DNA of 64,000 bases, taken from the NCBI GenBank assembly GCA_022641835.1, contig CP048716.1, positions 682,001 through 746,000 on the forward strand, in the 5' to 3' direction. The stretch comes from Petasospora fabianii (lineage: Eukaryota; Ascomycota; Saccharomycetes; Phaffomycetales; Wickerhamomycetaceae). Shown here in pieces: positions 9,301 through 18,700 of this stretch. A program made the position numbers and the translations under genes. Each line of letters starts with the position of its first letter. Within the stretch, counting starts at the first letter, position 1. Under the pieces are notes generated by a model. It worked only from the letters and a program-made list of their open reading frames with translations, ran no database searches and was not told where the DNA came from.

Positions 9301-11479
9301 CTCTGTGATTCCTACTGATCCAGATGTTGAGCTCGTTGAGATCTCCCCTGAGGAGGCCAAGAAGGAGGACAATGTCATTGCTATGGTCGCTGGCCGTGAG
9401 GCTTCAATACAAGAGGTTGGCCCAGAGGTTGTCCGTACAGCTTCAAAGACCTGGCCAACTCCACCTGCAACTGCAAAGTCTGTCACTGGGTCGACTCCAG
9501 CCGATGAGCCAACTTTGGAGAAGTCTACTACTCCTGCTGTTGAGGAAACCACTGTTGCTGCCGAGCCAGCCATTGAGAAGGCTCCTGAGACGCCAGTTGC
9601 TGAGACGCCAGTTGCTGAGACACCAGCTGCTGAGACACCAGCTGCTGAAACACCAATTGCTGAAACACCAGCGGCTGAGGAGCCAATCTCTGAGGAGCCA
9701 ATCTCTGAGGAGCCGGTCGTTGATGAGCCAGTTGTTGAGAGCCTAGGTCTCAAGGAACCTGTCACTGAGAACCCAGCCGAGGTGCCACCTACCGCCGCTA
9801 ACGGTACCGTTGCTGCAGGTGTTGGTGCTACTGGTGCTCTTGGTGCCGGTGTTGCCGCTCTCTCTTCAAAGACACCAACTGGGCCAGTCATCCCAGAGCA
9901 CGAGACTCTTGCAACTCCAGTCAAGAAGGAGAGTGAGTTCTCTCCAGGACCATCTTCCACTGATGTTACTCCAAGTGTTACTGTTGAGGGCATTTCTTCT
10001 CGTGAGGCCACTCCTGAATCGGAATCTTCTAATGCTACTCCGTCTGGTAAGAATGCTAAGAAGAACAAGAAGAAGAGAGAGGCTAAGAAGAAGAAGAAAG
10101 CTGCTGCTGCTGCCGCCGCCGCTGGTAGCTCCAGAGAGGCAACACCAGAGCCATCGACTCCATTGAAACCTGCTGAGGATTCTGCTCCAACTGCTTCTAC
10201 TGGTATTGCTGCTCTCGCTTCAGGTGCTCTCGCTGCCGGTGCCGCTGCTGCTGCCGGCATCACAGGCCTTTCTCTTGGTACAGAGGATAAGTCCGCATCT
10301 GATAACACCGAGGCTGTTCCAAAGACTAAGGCTTCTGAGTTGTACACTGAGCCAGCTCCAGTTGAGATTCCAGAGTCCCACAAGTTTACTGTTCAGGATA
10401 ACATCTCTCCTGTCAGTGCTTCTGATCTCTACACTGAACCAGGTCCAGTGAAGATTCCAGAGTCCCACAAATTCTCTGTTCAGGATAACGTCTCACCAGT
10501 GAGTGCTTCTGAGGAGTTAACCAAGAATGTTGCTGCTCCAATAACTACCGATACCCCAACTGAAGCAACTGAAAAGACTGACGACTCCGCTAAGGTCAAG
10601 CTTACTTCCGCTGCTGGGTTGACTGCTGCTGCCACTGGTGGTGTTGCTGCTGGTGCCGCTCTTGGATCCAAGTCTGATGGAAAGGCTACTGATGTTGCTG
10701 ATGCTTCCAAATCTGCCTCGGAGAAGCAATCCAACGGTTTTGTTACCCTTGACCCAAAGAACGCTGGTAAGATTATCCCAGTTGGCTCTGAGTCTGAAGG
10801 CAAGGAGGTTTCCACTCCATCCACCCCACAGAAGAAGGGTCCGGCCCCTGCTGCTACTCCATCTGCCACTCCGGCTAAGGCCACTTCAGCCAAGACCACT
10901 CCAGCCAAGAAGAATACTCCAGTCAAGAATTCCACAGCTGCTACACCGAAGGAGAAGAAGCCAGGTTTCTTCAAGAGAATTTTCGCCTCATCGCCTAAGT
11001 CATCTCCAAAGTCCTCCCCAAAGAGCACACCAGCTTCTACTCCATTGAAGAAGTCCACTAAGCCAAGTGTTACCGCCGCTGCTGCTGCTACCACTCCTGT
11101 CTCCACACCTGTTAAGAAGGCTACCAACAACGGCCTTGCCTCTGCCACTGACTCTACCGATAAGGCTGTCTCTGGTTCTAAGGCTACAACTGGTGCGATT
11201 GCTGGCACTGGTGCTGCTGCTATTGCTGGCACTGCCGCTAGCCTCTCTGCTTCCAAGAAGGACACTGGTGTTGCTGCTCCTGCCGAGAAGACCACTGACG
11301 CTGACTCTACCGAGCCAAAGGCTGTGAAGTCAGCTCCTTCTCAGGTAGATGGCGATGCCACTACCCCTATCCCAGAGGTTGACTCTGCTGCTGCTGCTAA
11401 GCCAGAGACCACTGAGGATGACCGTGAATCCTTGTACACATACAGGGAGGAGATTGTGTACGAAGAGGTTCCTATCTGA
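6302..11479 (+). CDS. EIS1: Eisosome protein, Eis1-like (very long)
   Basis: 1725-residue protein. Residues ~125-430 match my memory of the Eis1 family: a motif around DLGGGLKMP (S. cerevisiae has a similar MGGGL segment) is followed by a long charged coiled coil. Next come Glu/Lys/Ala-rich heptads (~415-580, with an 11-Ala run), then a very long Ala/Thr/Pro/Glu-rich region with AETP repeats near residues 1100-1140, Lys-rich basic patches, and two similar segments GFFSSFKK and GFFKRIF that look like membrane-binding amphipathic patches. Eisosomes are plasma-membrane furrows built by Pil1/Lsp1, with Eis1 and Seg1 as accessory parts. S. cerevisiae Eis1 is about half this length, so the low-complexity tail is an expansion. 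A Seg1-like assignment is the alternative; the coiled-coil part favours Eis1. Confidence 0.62.
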   Translation: MSTVPAESPGKKTTAFRQTVNIVRDKQTWVSPFRDAQRQQVKNAAKSAKKSTTTPAKDGTPKKATENKKDVSTPAASPAAKDETETPTKSGKEVDASAAAAAASAISEPAATITAKPHKEAVVEKMIDLGGGLKMPESKILAIAKSKLSKSFDTINEKATEQQKLRELKHQKKLELEALKDQSKLNSKFSKWKKKLEGEKKKFTTDHERKVAEVEASIAALDKEIASFDKKTNKEIEQAKEKHLTTTESLDKKHIESKETHARETEEQTQKNLTAIHDSVITQKRNEIATRVLHARQSEYELKLELLELQLKQNQREVEKQNGVNTEHSTQKAELEAKIAQVKGVISENEDLIRQAEQKNLDTAQSVKSAESDLESSRARVEKLKLELAAVKAGKTDRSTRLQEAQQKRQLYDEEVERRRIAEEERQKKAEEERIAREKAEEERQKKAEEERIAREEAEEEERLRKEEEERQRKEEEEKAAAAAAAAAAAALAEKEAAEKAAAEEAAKRKAEEKAAAEAAQKEADDKAAAEAAKKEAEEKAAADAAKKESEEKAAAEKEAADKKAAEAKDHDNSKTNLALGASALAAGVAATAAAAGSTASNAGGKLANVSLKSSEPMTSDLPKDVGDAKIKETKPVTSEDADLPSEKGDLVVSKINVKEDAPLSKTKSKRRISGFFSSFKKKDKASEKEKSPEKSKDKSKGKSSTPAAIGGVSAAVGGTAAVATATAVEASKAAGETGTSATATVDAVSKKAAVSPGTDGATDASIPATSGPVTDAAPVAASEPTVDAPVTKEVIEPASSSSPAASEGSVKEPAVDTPVTKDTTEPILGVPVSKDTAEGSTEVTSEDATDNATDPATAGAAATAATTAAALVATNAVGGPAGNSSVTDDATEPVATETPAVVETKSVVETPSVAETPSVADSISKSVKEPIEEPVEEPVTDTAADTTAPAESDKENLSPIGSTEVPVTTSAPQPSATIENVTGTEFNTKVIHAGDETFVSVIPTDPDVELVEISPEEAKKEDNVIAMVAGREASIQEVGPEVVRTASKTWPTPPATAKSVTGSTPADEPTLEKSTTPAVEETTVAAEPAIEKAPETPVAETPVAETPAAETPAAETPIAETPAAEEPISEEPISEEPVVDEPVVESLGLKEPVTENPAEVPPTAANGTVAAGVGATGALGAGVAALSSKTPTGPVIPEHETLATPVKKESEFSPGPSSTDVTPSVTVEGISSREATPESESSNATPSGKNAKKNKKKREAKKKKKAAAAAAAAGSSREATPEPSTPLKPAEDSAPTASTGIAALASGALAAGAAAAAGITGLSLGTEDKSASDNTEAVPKTKASELYTEPAPVEIPESHKFTVQDNISPVSASDLYTEPGPVKIPESHKFSVQDNVSPVSASEELTKNVAAPITTDTPTEATEKTDDSAKVKLTSAAGLTAAATGGVAAGAALGSKSDGKATDVADASKSASEKQSNGFVTLDPKNAGKIIPVGSESEGKEVSTPSTPQKKGPAPAATPSATPAKATSAKTTPAKKNTPVKNSTAATPKEKKPGFFKRIFASSPKSSPKSSPKSTPASTPLKKSTKPSVTAAAAATTPVSTPVKKATNNGLASATDSTDKAVSGSKATTGAIAGTGAAAIAGTAASLSASKKDTGVAAPAEKTTDADSTEPKAVKSAPSQVDGDATTPIPEVDSAAAAKPETTEDDRESLYTYREEIVYEEVPI
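9590..9760 (+). repeat. 15-bp repeats coding Ala-Glu-Thr-Pro in the EIS1-like gene
   Basis: About seven units of a GCTGAGACRCCAGYT-type 15-mer encode VAETP/AAETP, then change into units coding SEEPI and DEPVV. Recent tandem duplication is likely because synonymous differences between units are few. Confidence 0.75.
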
Positions 11480-12116
11480 TTGCTGCCTAATCGAATTTGC
11501 TGGTTTCATTTGTTTGAGTCATTTTTGGTTTTTGTACCTTGTTGTGTACTCTTTGTTTGTGTTATAGTATTTCTTAACAAACCTTTTAATAATACTATTA
11601 TGTGATTTGACAATAGTCAAGAGTCCATGGCATTTAGAAGCGTCCATCACCCTAAGTGTTAGCGACCGATGGCATGGCATGAGCTGCTGTGAGAACGCTG
11701 AGAGCCCGTTAGCCTTAAGATAAGCTAGCGTCACTGAGGAACATATATATATATTGAAGGCCATTTGGTGCAACACTTCGAGTAGCATTTAAATACCACT
11801 TATTATACCTTGGTACCTTATAATACCTGAATAACGCTCCAAGATGTCAGTGTGGTTAAGTGCGCTGGGCCTCAAAACCATGCTGTCATGATCCGTCATC
11901 TCTGCCACTTTTTCCAGTGAAACTTTCTTGATCGTGGCCAGGTGGTCGCGAACCTGAAATTGGACTCTGAGTTCGAATTTCAACAGTTGCTCTTTTATGA
12001 TGATTTGAATCGGATGTGAACAATCTCTTAGTCGAAATCGGCTGTGAGGAAAAACCGTTGCCTTCCTACTGACAAAGAACAACAACAATCTTCCTTTTTT
12101 GCACCTCCTAACTATC
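11480..12116. other. Intergenic region EIS1-YIP4
   Basis: 637 bp with a short TA run at about 11742-11753. Near 11845-11880 and 11968-11980 there are tRNA-like A-box and B-box sequences, but the arms do not fold. I see no other gene. Confidence 0.45.
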
Positions 12117-13049
12117 ATGTCAAACCAGTGGAAGCCTGTGAATGTCAATCCGGACGAAGCTGACGACTTCGACCTCGAGGAAGACCTCATTGAGCCTGAT
12201 GTTCCGTCAAAGGGGACACCTCACACCTCCAGACCGCCACACCAGACATCAAGTACAGCGGGCACTAGCAGCGCAAATGGTGGCTTCTTCAACTTCACAT
12301 CCTTCACTAGACCGAACATTGACCTCTCGACGTCGCTGAATCCGATACTCAAGAATGAGCAAGTGAGAGAACACAGTTTCACAGGAGGTGACACCCTAGA
12401 CGAACCGGTGTGGAAGACATTGGAACGTGATGTGAAGGCCATTGGACACCGTCTGTTTTCCGTCGTTTGGCCCGCTTCACTCTCCAAGCTCGCCAAGCTA
12501 CAACAGCACAACTTGTTGATTGCAGCCAGAAACTCTGGCCTTAACGTTGGTATCAATTTTGACCGACTAGGTCAGGATCTCGAAGCCGATATCGCCAACA
12601 CACCTATCGATGACTCTGATCTCAAGAAGCTTGATTGGGACCTATGGGGTCCACTGATATTCACATTATCTTTCTCTGTGATTCTTGGTGTCCTCTCTCC
12701 GAAAGCCTCTTCATCTGAAGTCTTTTCCGGAGTTTTCGCCCTTGTCTGGTCTGCTTTGGCCGTCATGGCTCTTAACATTCAGTTGCTTGGTGGTACTATC
12801 TCATTCTTCAATGCCTTGTCGACAACAGGATATGCTCTTTTCCCAATGTTGGTCCTTGCGATTGTCTCTGTGTTTGTTAAGCTCAGCTTTGTAAGATTTA
12901 TCGTGTACATCACAATGGTCGCATGGGCTATTTATGCTGCTACGGTTAGCTTGAAGGTGAATGGTGTTCTTCCTGGAAGAGTTTTTTTGGCTATTTATCC
13001 TGTTGGTCTTGTTTATGCTACTCTTGGATGGCTTTGTGTGATCACTTGA
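12117..13049 (+). CDS. YIP4: Yip1-family Golgi membrane protein, Yip4/YIPF6 type
   Basis: 310-residue Golgi/ER membrane protein; Yip family members bind prenylated Rab GTPases and take part in vesicle traffic. The N-terminal ~190 residues are soluble and acidic (FDLEEDLIEP). The signature LDWDLWGPLIF (about residues 165-175) opens the membrane domain, and five hydrophobic segments follow to the C-terminus, matching the Yip1 fold. Trp-Asp-Leu-Trp-Gly-Pro is the usual YIPF6/Yip4 form. I chose the ATG at 12117; the frame is open a little upstream but has only a TTG there. YIP4 and MDS3 are neighbours in S. cerevisiae and lie about 12 kb apart here. Confidence 0.88.
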   Translation: MSNQWKPVNVNPDEADDFDLEEDLIEPDVPSKGTPHTSRPPHQTSSTAGTSSANGGFFNFTSFTRPNIDLSTSLNPILKNEQVREHSFTGGDTLDEPVWKTLERDVKAIGHRLFSVVWPASLSKLAKLQQHNLLIAARNSGLNVGINFDRLGQDLEADIANTPIDDSDLKKLDWDLWGPLIFTLSFSVILGVLSPKASSSEVFSGVFALVWSALAVMALNIQLLGGTISFFNALSTTGYALFPMLVLAIVSVFVKLSFVRFIVYITMVAWAIYAATVSLKVNGVLPGRVFLAIYPVGLVYATLGWLCVIT

Positions 13050-13435
13050 GGTGATTGTCTATCCTAGCTCATATTTCCGGTATGTACGTGACTTTACAAT
13101 GAACTCAACTCTCAAGATGAGAAGGTTATACACTCATAGAATAGCTAAGAGTATATACTAGTAAGTGAATCATATAAGTATGGACTCACCGTATACGCTA
13201 AAACTTATATTCATATCCAGACTAATGATACAGCTTCTTTCTATAACATCACAACACGTAGCTCTAGCGAGGGTTCCCATTGCTAGTTCCAGTTGAAAAC
13301 CGAATGTAATTAGTAGATTTAGTTCATTTTTGAAGCTACATAGGACTAAGATGAGTATAGCTGGACTGCACCGAGCCTTATTATAATAATGTGGTAGGGT
13401 CATTGGGATATGTAGGCTATCATGAAACACAATCC
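13050..13435. other. Convergent intergenic region YIP4/UBP8
   Basis: 386 bp between two converging genes, AT-rich, presumably holding both 3' ends. No RNA gene or repeat seen. Confidence 0.5.
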
Positions 13436-15085
13436 TCAGATCATCTTATGAACAATGTAAAACAACAAGTATGCCTTGAGCTGTGAAACCTGTTCAACAG
13501 ACATCAGAGTGACGACAGAGTCATCAAACTTGAACCACTGTCCCTGGTTGTTCTTAATAACAACGACGTAGTGACCCGTGTTCACGGATCCGATGTGGCA
13601 GACAATAGCAAAGAGTTCATAAGAAAGAGATGGATCCATCTTGCGTGTCACTTCGTAGTCGGTTGAGAATTCAGACATGTTCATGAACATAGGGAATGCA
13701 ATAAAGTTCTCAAGTTTGACAGACTGGGCGTTGTGTTCAAAGCGCTTGAGTTGAATGGCAAGTGTGTTTGGAAACTTCTTGAAAGTGAGCTTCTTCGTAG
13801 CTTCGGTGCGCTCCCCACAGGATGAGCAACTATACTTGATGTCGAGGTTTTCGGTTTTTGTGAAGTTCTTGAGACATGTGAGGAGATCTGGGCTTTGAGA
13901 CACTTCTAACGAGATGTCGATGATGGGATCAATGGTGTTTGTAATGTTGCCACAACGGGTGCAAGTGATGGAACTTTGGAGATCACTTGAAAAAGTTTTG
14001 TGAAGAATGCAAGAACAAGATTTGTGTGAGGAATTAGAAGATGCTGATGATGCTGATGATGATGATTGGCCCTTGTTGAGACCCTTATGAAGTTGGTTGA
14101 CCATGAATTGCCAGAACTCATGGGCGTCCTGTTCAGAGTATCCAGCCAATGACTTGTTCGCCTTCCATGCGGCACTGAGAAGATTGACTGGACCGAATCC
14201 AGAAGTCTTGTTGGATGTGTAAAAGTCCGTGAACATCTCATCAAGACAGCATGTGATACATTCGTGTTTGCTCTTTGAGCAATCCATGTGGCCCTCTGTC
14301 ATAAAATAGTCTCTGATGATGGGGTTGTGAATGAATGTCTGGATAACACTGCTCATGAAACAGGTGGCACCCATGTTTACGAATCCTCGAAGACCAGTAG
14401 TGGGTTTGAAGTTAGTGGATCTCGAGTATTTAGCGATGAGATTCGCCTCTTCCTCAGACTTAAGAATGAGTGATGGACCCAATGATAGCTCTAGGGGATT
14501 CATGATCCTGGAACGCACTTGGTCAAGTTGGACATCACTAGTGTAATCACCACATTTGAAGCAAAAGAGGTGGCCTGTCTTTCCATCAATACCTAATAGA
14601 GAAAGTTAGTAAAAAAAGTTCGATAGCAGAGGTGAATGGGGCACGCTCTCGTGTAACATTCACGTTGTCAACGACGTACCGAAAATATGGCCTTGCGTCT
14701 TGGCATGGCTGATGAAGTGGTTCTTGTGCCAGCAGCCGACAACTGCACATTGAAGACACATAAAGGTGCTGTCAATGCCGGACTTACACCCGTGACACTT
14801 GAGGGCAACCCTCTTGATGTGAATGATTGATCTCTTGTCCACGTTGTTCTTGGGGTTGTTCTTGGACCTATAGGTCGGAATCTCGGAGTTGGGCATCCTT
14901 GCGAGGGCAGCAACCCTAACGGCGAGCCTGTAGTTATTAAGCACTGTGTCCTTGGCCATGCTGTTGAGCACCTGTGAGAGGTGGGAGCATGGCTTGAGAG
15001 AAGCAAACTGGCTTGCAGAGAGGTTCGGCGTCGGCACCGTGGACGTAGCAGCCGTGGACGGTGATTCACGTCCGGTGGTGCTCAT
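13436..15085 (-). CDS. UBP8: SAGA deubiquitinase Ubp8, two exons
   Basis: Catalytic subunit of the SAGA deubiquitination module, which removes ubiquitin from histone H2B. Exon 1 (15085-14680) and exon 2 (14592-13436) join to a 520-residue protein. The first ~160 residues form the ZnF-UBP domain; splicing joins GHIFG to a segment reading GKTGHLFCFKCGDY, completing the zinc-binding Cys/His set. The USP core begins near residue 200 with the Cys box NMGATCFMSS (Cys213); two CxxC pairs follow, and the His box NTGHYV gives His476. The length fits the family (S. cerevisiae Ubp8 is about 470 residues). The intron has donor GTACGT, branch TACTAAC and acceptor TAG. Without it the zinc finger would be split between two incomplete frames. 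Confidence 0.95.
14593..14679 (-). other. Spliceosomal intron of UBP8 (87 nt, phase 1)
   Basis: Reading the minus strand: donor GTACGT directly after 14680, branch site TACTAAC at 14611-14605, acceptor TTAG ending at 14593, 12 nt past the branch motif. Removing it keeps the frame and rebuilds the zinc finger. Confidence 0.95.
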
Positions 15086-15729
15086 TGTGACGATTAGTGG
15101 GTGTTGGTATGGTTTGTAAGAGTTGTGTGTCTCGTGTGCTTGTCGTTGTGGGGAGTGCCGATGGCTTACTGTGACAGGTCGGCGAAGAGTAAAGGGGGCC
15201 CCTGAAGAGGCACTAGATGATCGGAGAAACTTGGAACTTGAGCTGATCCGGGGCGATCAGAGTGAATATACCGTGTAACAGTGGTTAGTTTGGCCAGATG
15301 CAATACAGGAACGCGTTCTTATGGCTTCTTCTCGTTACACTAAAGAGAAAAGATCAAGGGCCTGCTTGGGATTTTGTTCGAGCGCGCGATGGGCTCATAA
15401 CCCCTGGTAGGGGCAGTGGCATGATAAACTCTGCGATGAAATCTCTTGGATGTCGTTTCTCCACGTCGGCTTCTTGAGACCGGGAAGAGAGGTTTGTTAG
15501 CTAGATATGTGGATTATAAAGCACTAAGGTCTATCAATGGGGGGTTCTAGAAGACGTCATACCTGAGTCTGACTCAAGGATCAATACACTCCGACCGTTG
15601 GTTAAACCCCTACTACACCGACCCCCATCGGAAGTAAAACTAGTCGATACTTGAATTAGGGCACTTTCAGTGCTTCTATCATACAGTTTCAGCTATTAGT
15701 ATACAAAATAACACACTAATGTCTTTCCT
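15086..15729. other. Intergenic region UBP8-SLA1
   Basis: 644 bp with the UBP8 promoter and the SLA1 3' end. An ACGCGT hexamer inside the palindrome AACGCGTT lies near 15310. A small inverted word around CCCCTGGTAGGGG is at about 15400-15413. Nothing else recognised. Confidence 0.5.
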
Positions 15730-18700
15730 TCAGAAGCCGAATGGGTTATCAGCAGTGGCCTTGCTCAGATCGGCCTTTCCACTGTTACCGAATCCGAACC
15801 CAGTTGGTTGTGCTTCTAATGGCTGTGCTTGCTGCTGACCAAATGTTGGTTGTGGCATCTGCTGCTGCCCAAATGTTGGTTGTGGCTGTTGTCCAAATCC
15901 ACCAAATGATGGCTGTGGCATCTGTTGTTGCTGGAAGCCATTGTTGAATTGTGGTTGAGATTGGAATCCAGTGTTGAATGACTGTTGTGGCTGGTTCTGG
16001 AAACCGGTGTTAAATGTCTGTTGTGGCTGGGAGATGCCAGTATTCTGGAAGGCATTTGTGAGATTGTTCATCTGCTGGTTGAAACCCATAGATGGGGTAG
16101 CCATGTTGAATGTTGGTGGGGAAGACAATGAATTGAATCCAGTCTGGTTTATACCAAACTGTGATTGTGGTTGGAAACCAGTCTGCTGTGTAGACTGGAT
16201 GCCAGTTGCTTGAGTTGGGAATGAGTTAGTGCCAAATGAGGTCTGCGGGAAGCCCTGTGGAAGACCACCAGTTGGCTGTGTAGCTGCTGGGAAGGAAGCC
16301 TGTGGAGCACCGTTGAATCCAGTACCCACTGGGGCCAGACCACCAGTACGCTGACCCATCATTGGGTTGGCACCAAACGACGTTGTTGGCATCATTGGCA
16401 TACCGCCAGTCAAAGCAGCTGGGAGGCCACCTGTCAGGGCTGGGTTCATACCACCAGTCAAGGCAGTTGGCATGGTACCGAATGAAGTAGTTGGAACGCC
16501 CATTGGAGCAGCACCAAAGGAAGTATTAGGCATGCCGAATGTTGTTGTTGGCATACCACCGGTCTTCTGAAGTGGCATTGGCTGAAGACCACCAGTCTTC
16601 TGCAATGGAACAAGACCACCGGTTGGCATAGTTGGCATGCCACCAGTCTTTTGGAGAGGAACCAAACCACCAGTCTTTTGCAACGGCATGAGACCAGTGG
16701 CCTGCACCCCGAGTATTCCAGTCTGTTGGACCGGCAAGTAGACAAATCCACCGGTGGCTAATGGGAGCAAGTTACCACCACCTGTCTTGAAAGGATCGAG
16801 AGGAGCACCAGTTGGCTGAGCAGTCATAGGACCAGTCTTGACAGGTGTCATTGGCTTAGCTGATGGTTGAGACTTGATAGATGAAGATGTCTTGGTTGGC
16901 TCGAGGGGTTTCAAGTTCACCAAATCCTGCATGGATCCCGTGAATTGCTGTGTCTGCAAACCGTTAGCCTTAGCTGAAGTAGCAGCAGCTGGCTTAACAG
17001 TCCAAGCATCGTCATCAGTAGTGGCGGTCTGTGGGGCTGATGGTGCTGGAAGGGAATCAGCAACCTGGTTAGCAGATCCAGTTCTGTTCACCTTCAAAGC
17101 TCCACCTTGTTCAGAGAACAATCCACCATTGGCAGCAGTAGCAGTTGAATCCTTTGGCTTACGATCAAACTTCTGATCAATGTATCTTGTGACTCTGATG
17201 ATATCACCTTCACGCAAACCAAGGGTTCTCAAGACAGCAGCATCAATGGACTCCAAAATGGATGGATCAATCTGTTCATTAGAGAAGTTGTTGCTGTATC
17301 TCTGACACTGGTTGACATCGACACCAGCCTCCAAGAAGAACTCGAACCAGTCATAATCCTCCTTTTTGGCTCCACCTGAAGTTGAATGAGATGAAGTGGC
17401 TCTCTGTGGCTCTGAAGTTGGTCTTGTTGGCTTTGCAGGTGGGTTCTCCGAGATTTTACGCTTGATATCATCCAAATCCTTAAGCTTACGCTTAGCCTCA
17501 TCCAACTCTCTGTAGAGACGATCTCTCTCCTCTCTATCCATCTCACGTTCTCTTCTCTCCAATTCACGTTCTTTTCTTTCACGTTCACGTTCAAGTGCAT
17601 CACGTTCACGTTCTCTTCTCTCACTCTCCAATATATCATGTTCTCTTCTCTTGCGTTCTCTCTCCCTTCTTTCTCTTCTCTCTCTTTCCTCATTGGCAGC
17701 TGCACCTCTAGAGGACTTCTTGGAGCCCTTGAAAGATTCCAAAGACATACCAGTGACTCTCTCAACGTATTCCAAATCGGTAAGAGATAACTTGTTAGCA
17801 GCAACACCAATCTTAACACCATTAGTCTTGTGGAGATGAACTTTACCATCAACAACACCTAGGAATTCAGCGTCAACTTTGAATGTACCAGTTCTGTCCT
17901 CCCATGTTCTCACACGTGACGACTTTGGCATGGAAAGTTTCTTAGATGGAGATTGATCGACACTTTGCTTTCTTGGTGATTCTTTCAAGTTGTCTTTAGA
18001 CTTTGATCTTCCAAGTTTGAACTTGGAACCAAATGATGAGAGGGCACTTTGTTCCTGGATTGGATCAACAAATTGAGCTGGAACAACACCAGATTTACCA
18101 TTCTTGTTTTGAACAAGCCACCAGTCCTTAGATTTTGTATCATTGATAATTGTTACTTGTTCACCTTCTCTAACAGTTAACTCGTCAGAACCTTCAGCCT
18201 CGAAACCATAGAGGATCTTTGCCAGTTTCTTAGCACCTTTTGAAGATGCGGCCTGCTTGACTTCTCTTAGCTCTGAGGAAGATACAGAGCCTTTCAATTC
18301 ACCCAAGACAGTAAGGATCTCGGAGGCAACTTCCTTAGTACCTGTGTGGAGTTCAAGTGAGTATAATGGGTTTTTAAATTCTAAAAAGAGATGCTTCTTT
18401 TCAGATGAGAAAGACAACAAGTCCTTAGCCATCCATTGTTGAGGAGAACCACCATTGACAGAATCTGGAGAGAAATAGATCTGGCCATTACCAATGGCAA
18501 ACATGCACTTCTTCTTCTTTCTACCGTCAACTTCACTAACGGACCAGGTGTAAAGCTGATCGTCTTCATCGTCTTGTGGGGCGGAACGAGATCCCTGACG
18601 GGGGTAAGAATCAGAGCGGGTGTTTGAATCTGATGGTCTTGTTGGTTTTGGAGGTGGAGCATCATCATACTCGTCATCATATCTGTTTGATGACGAAGCA

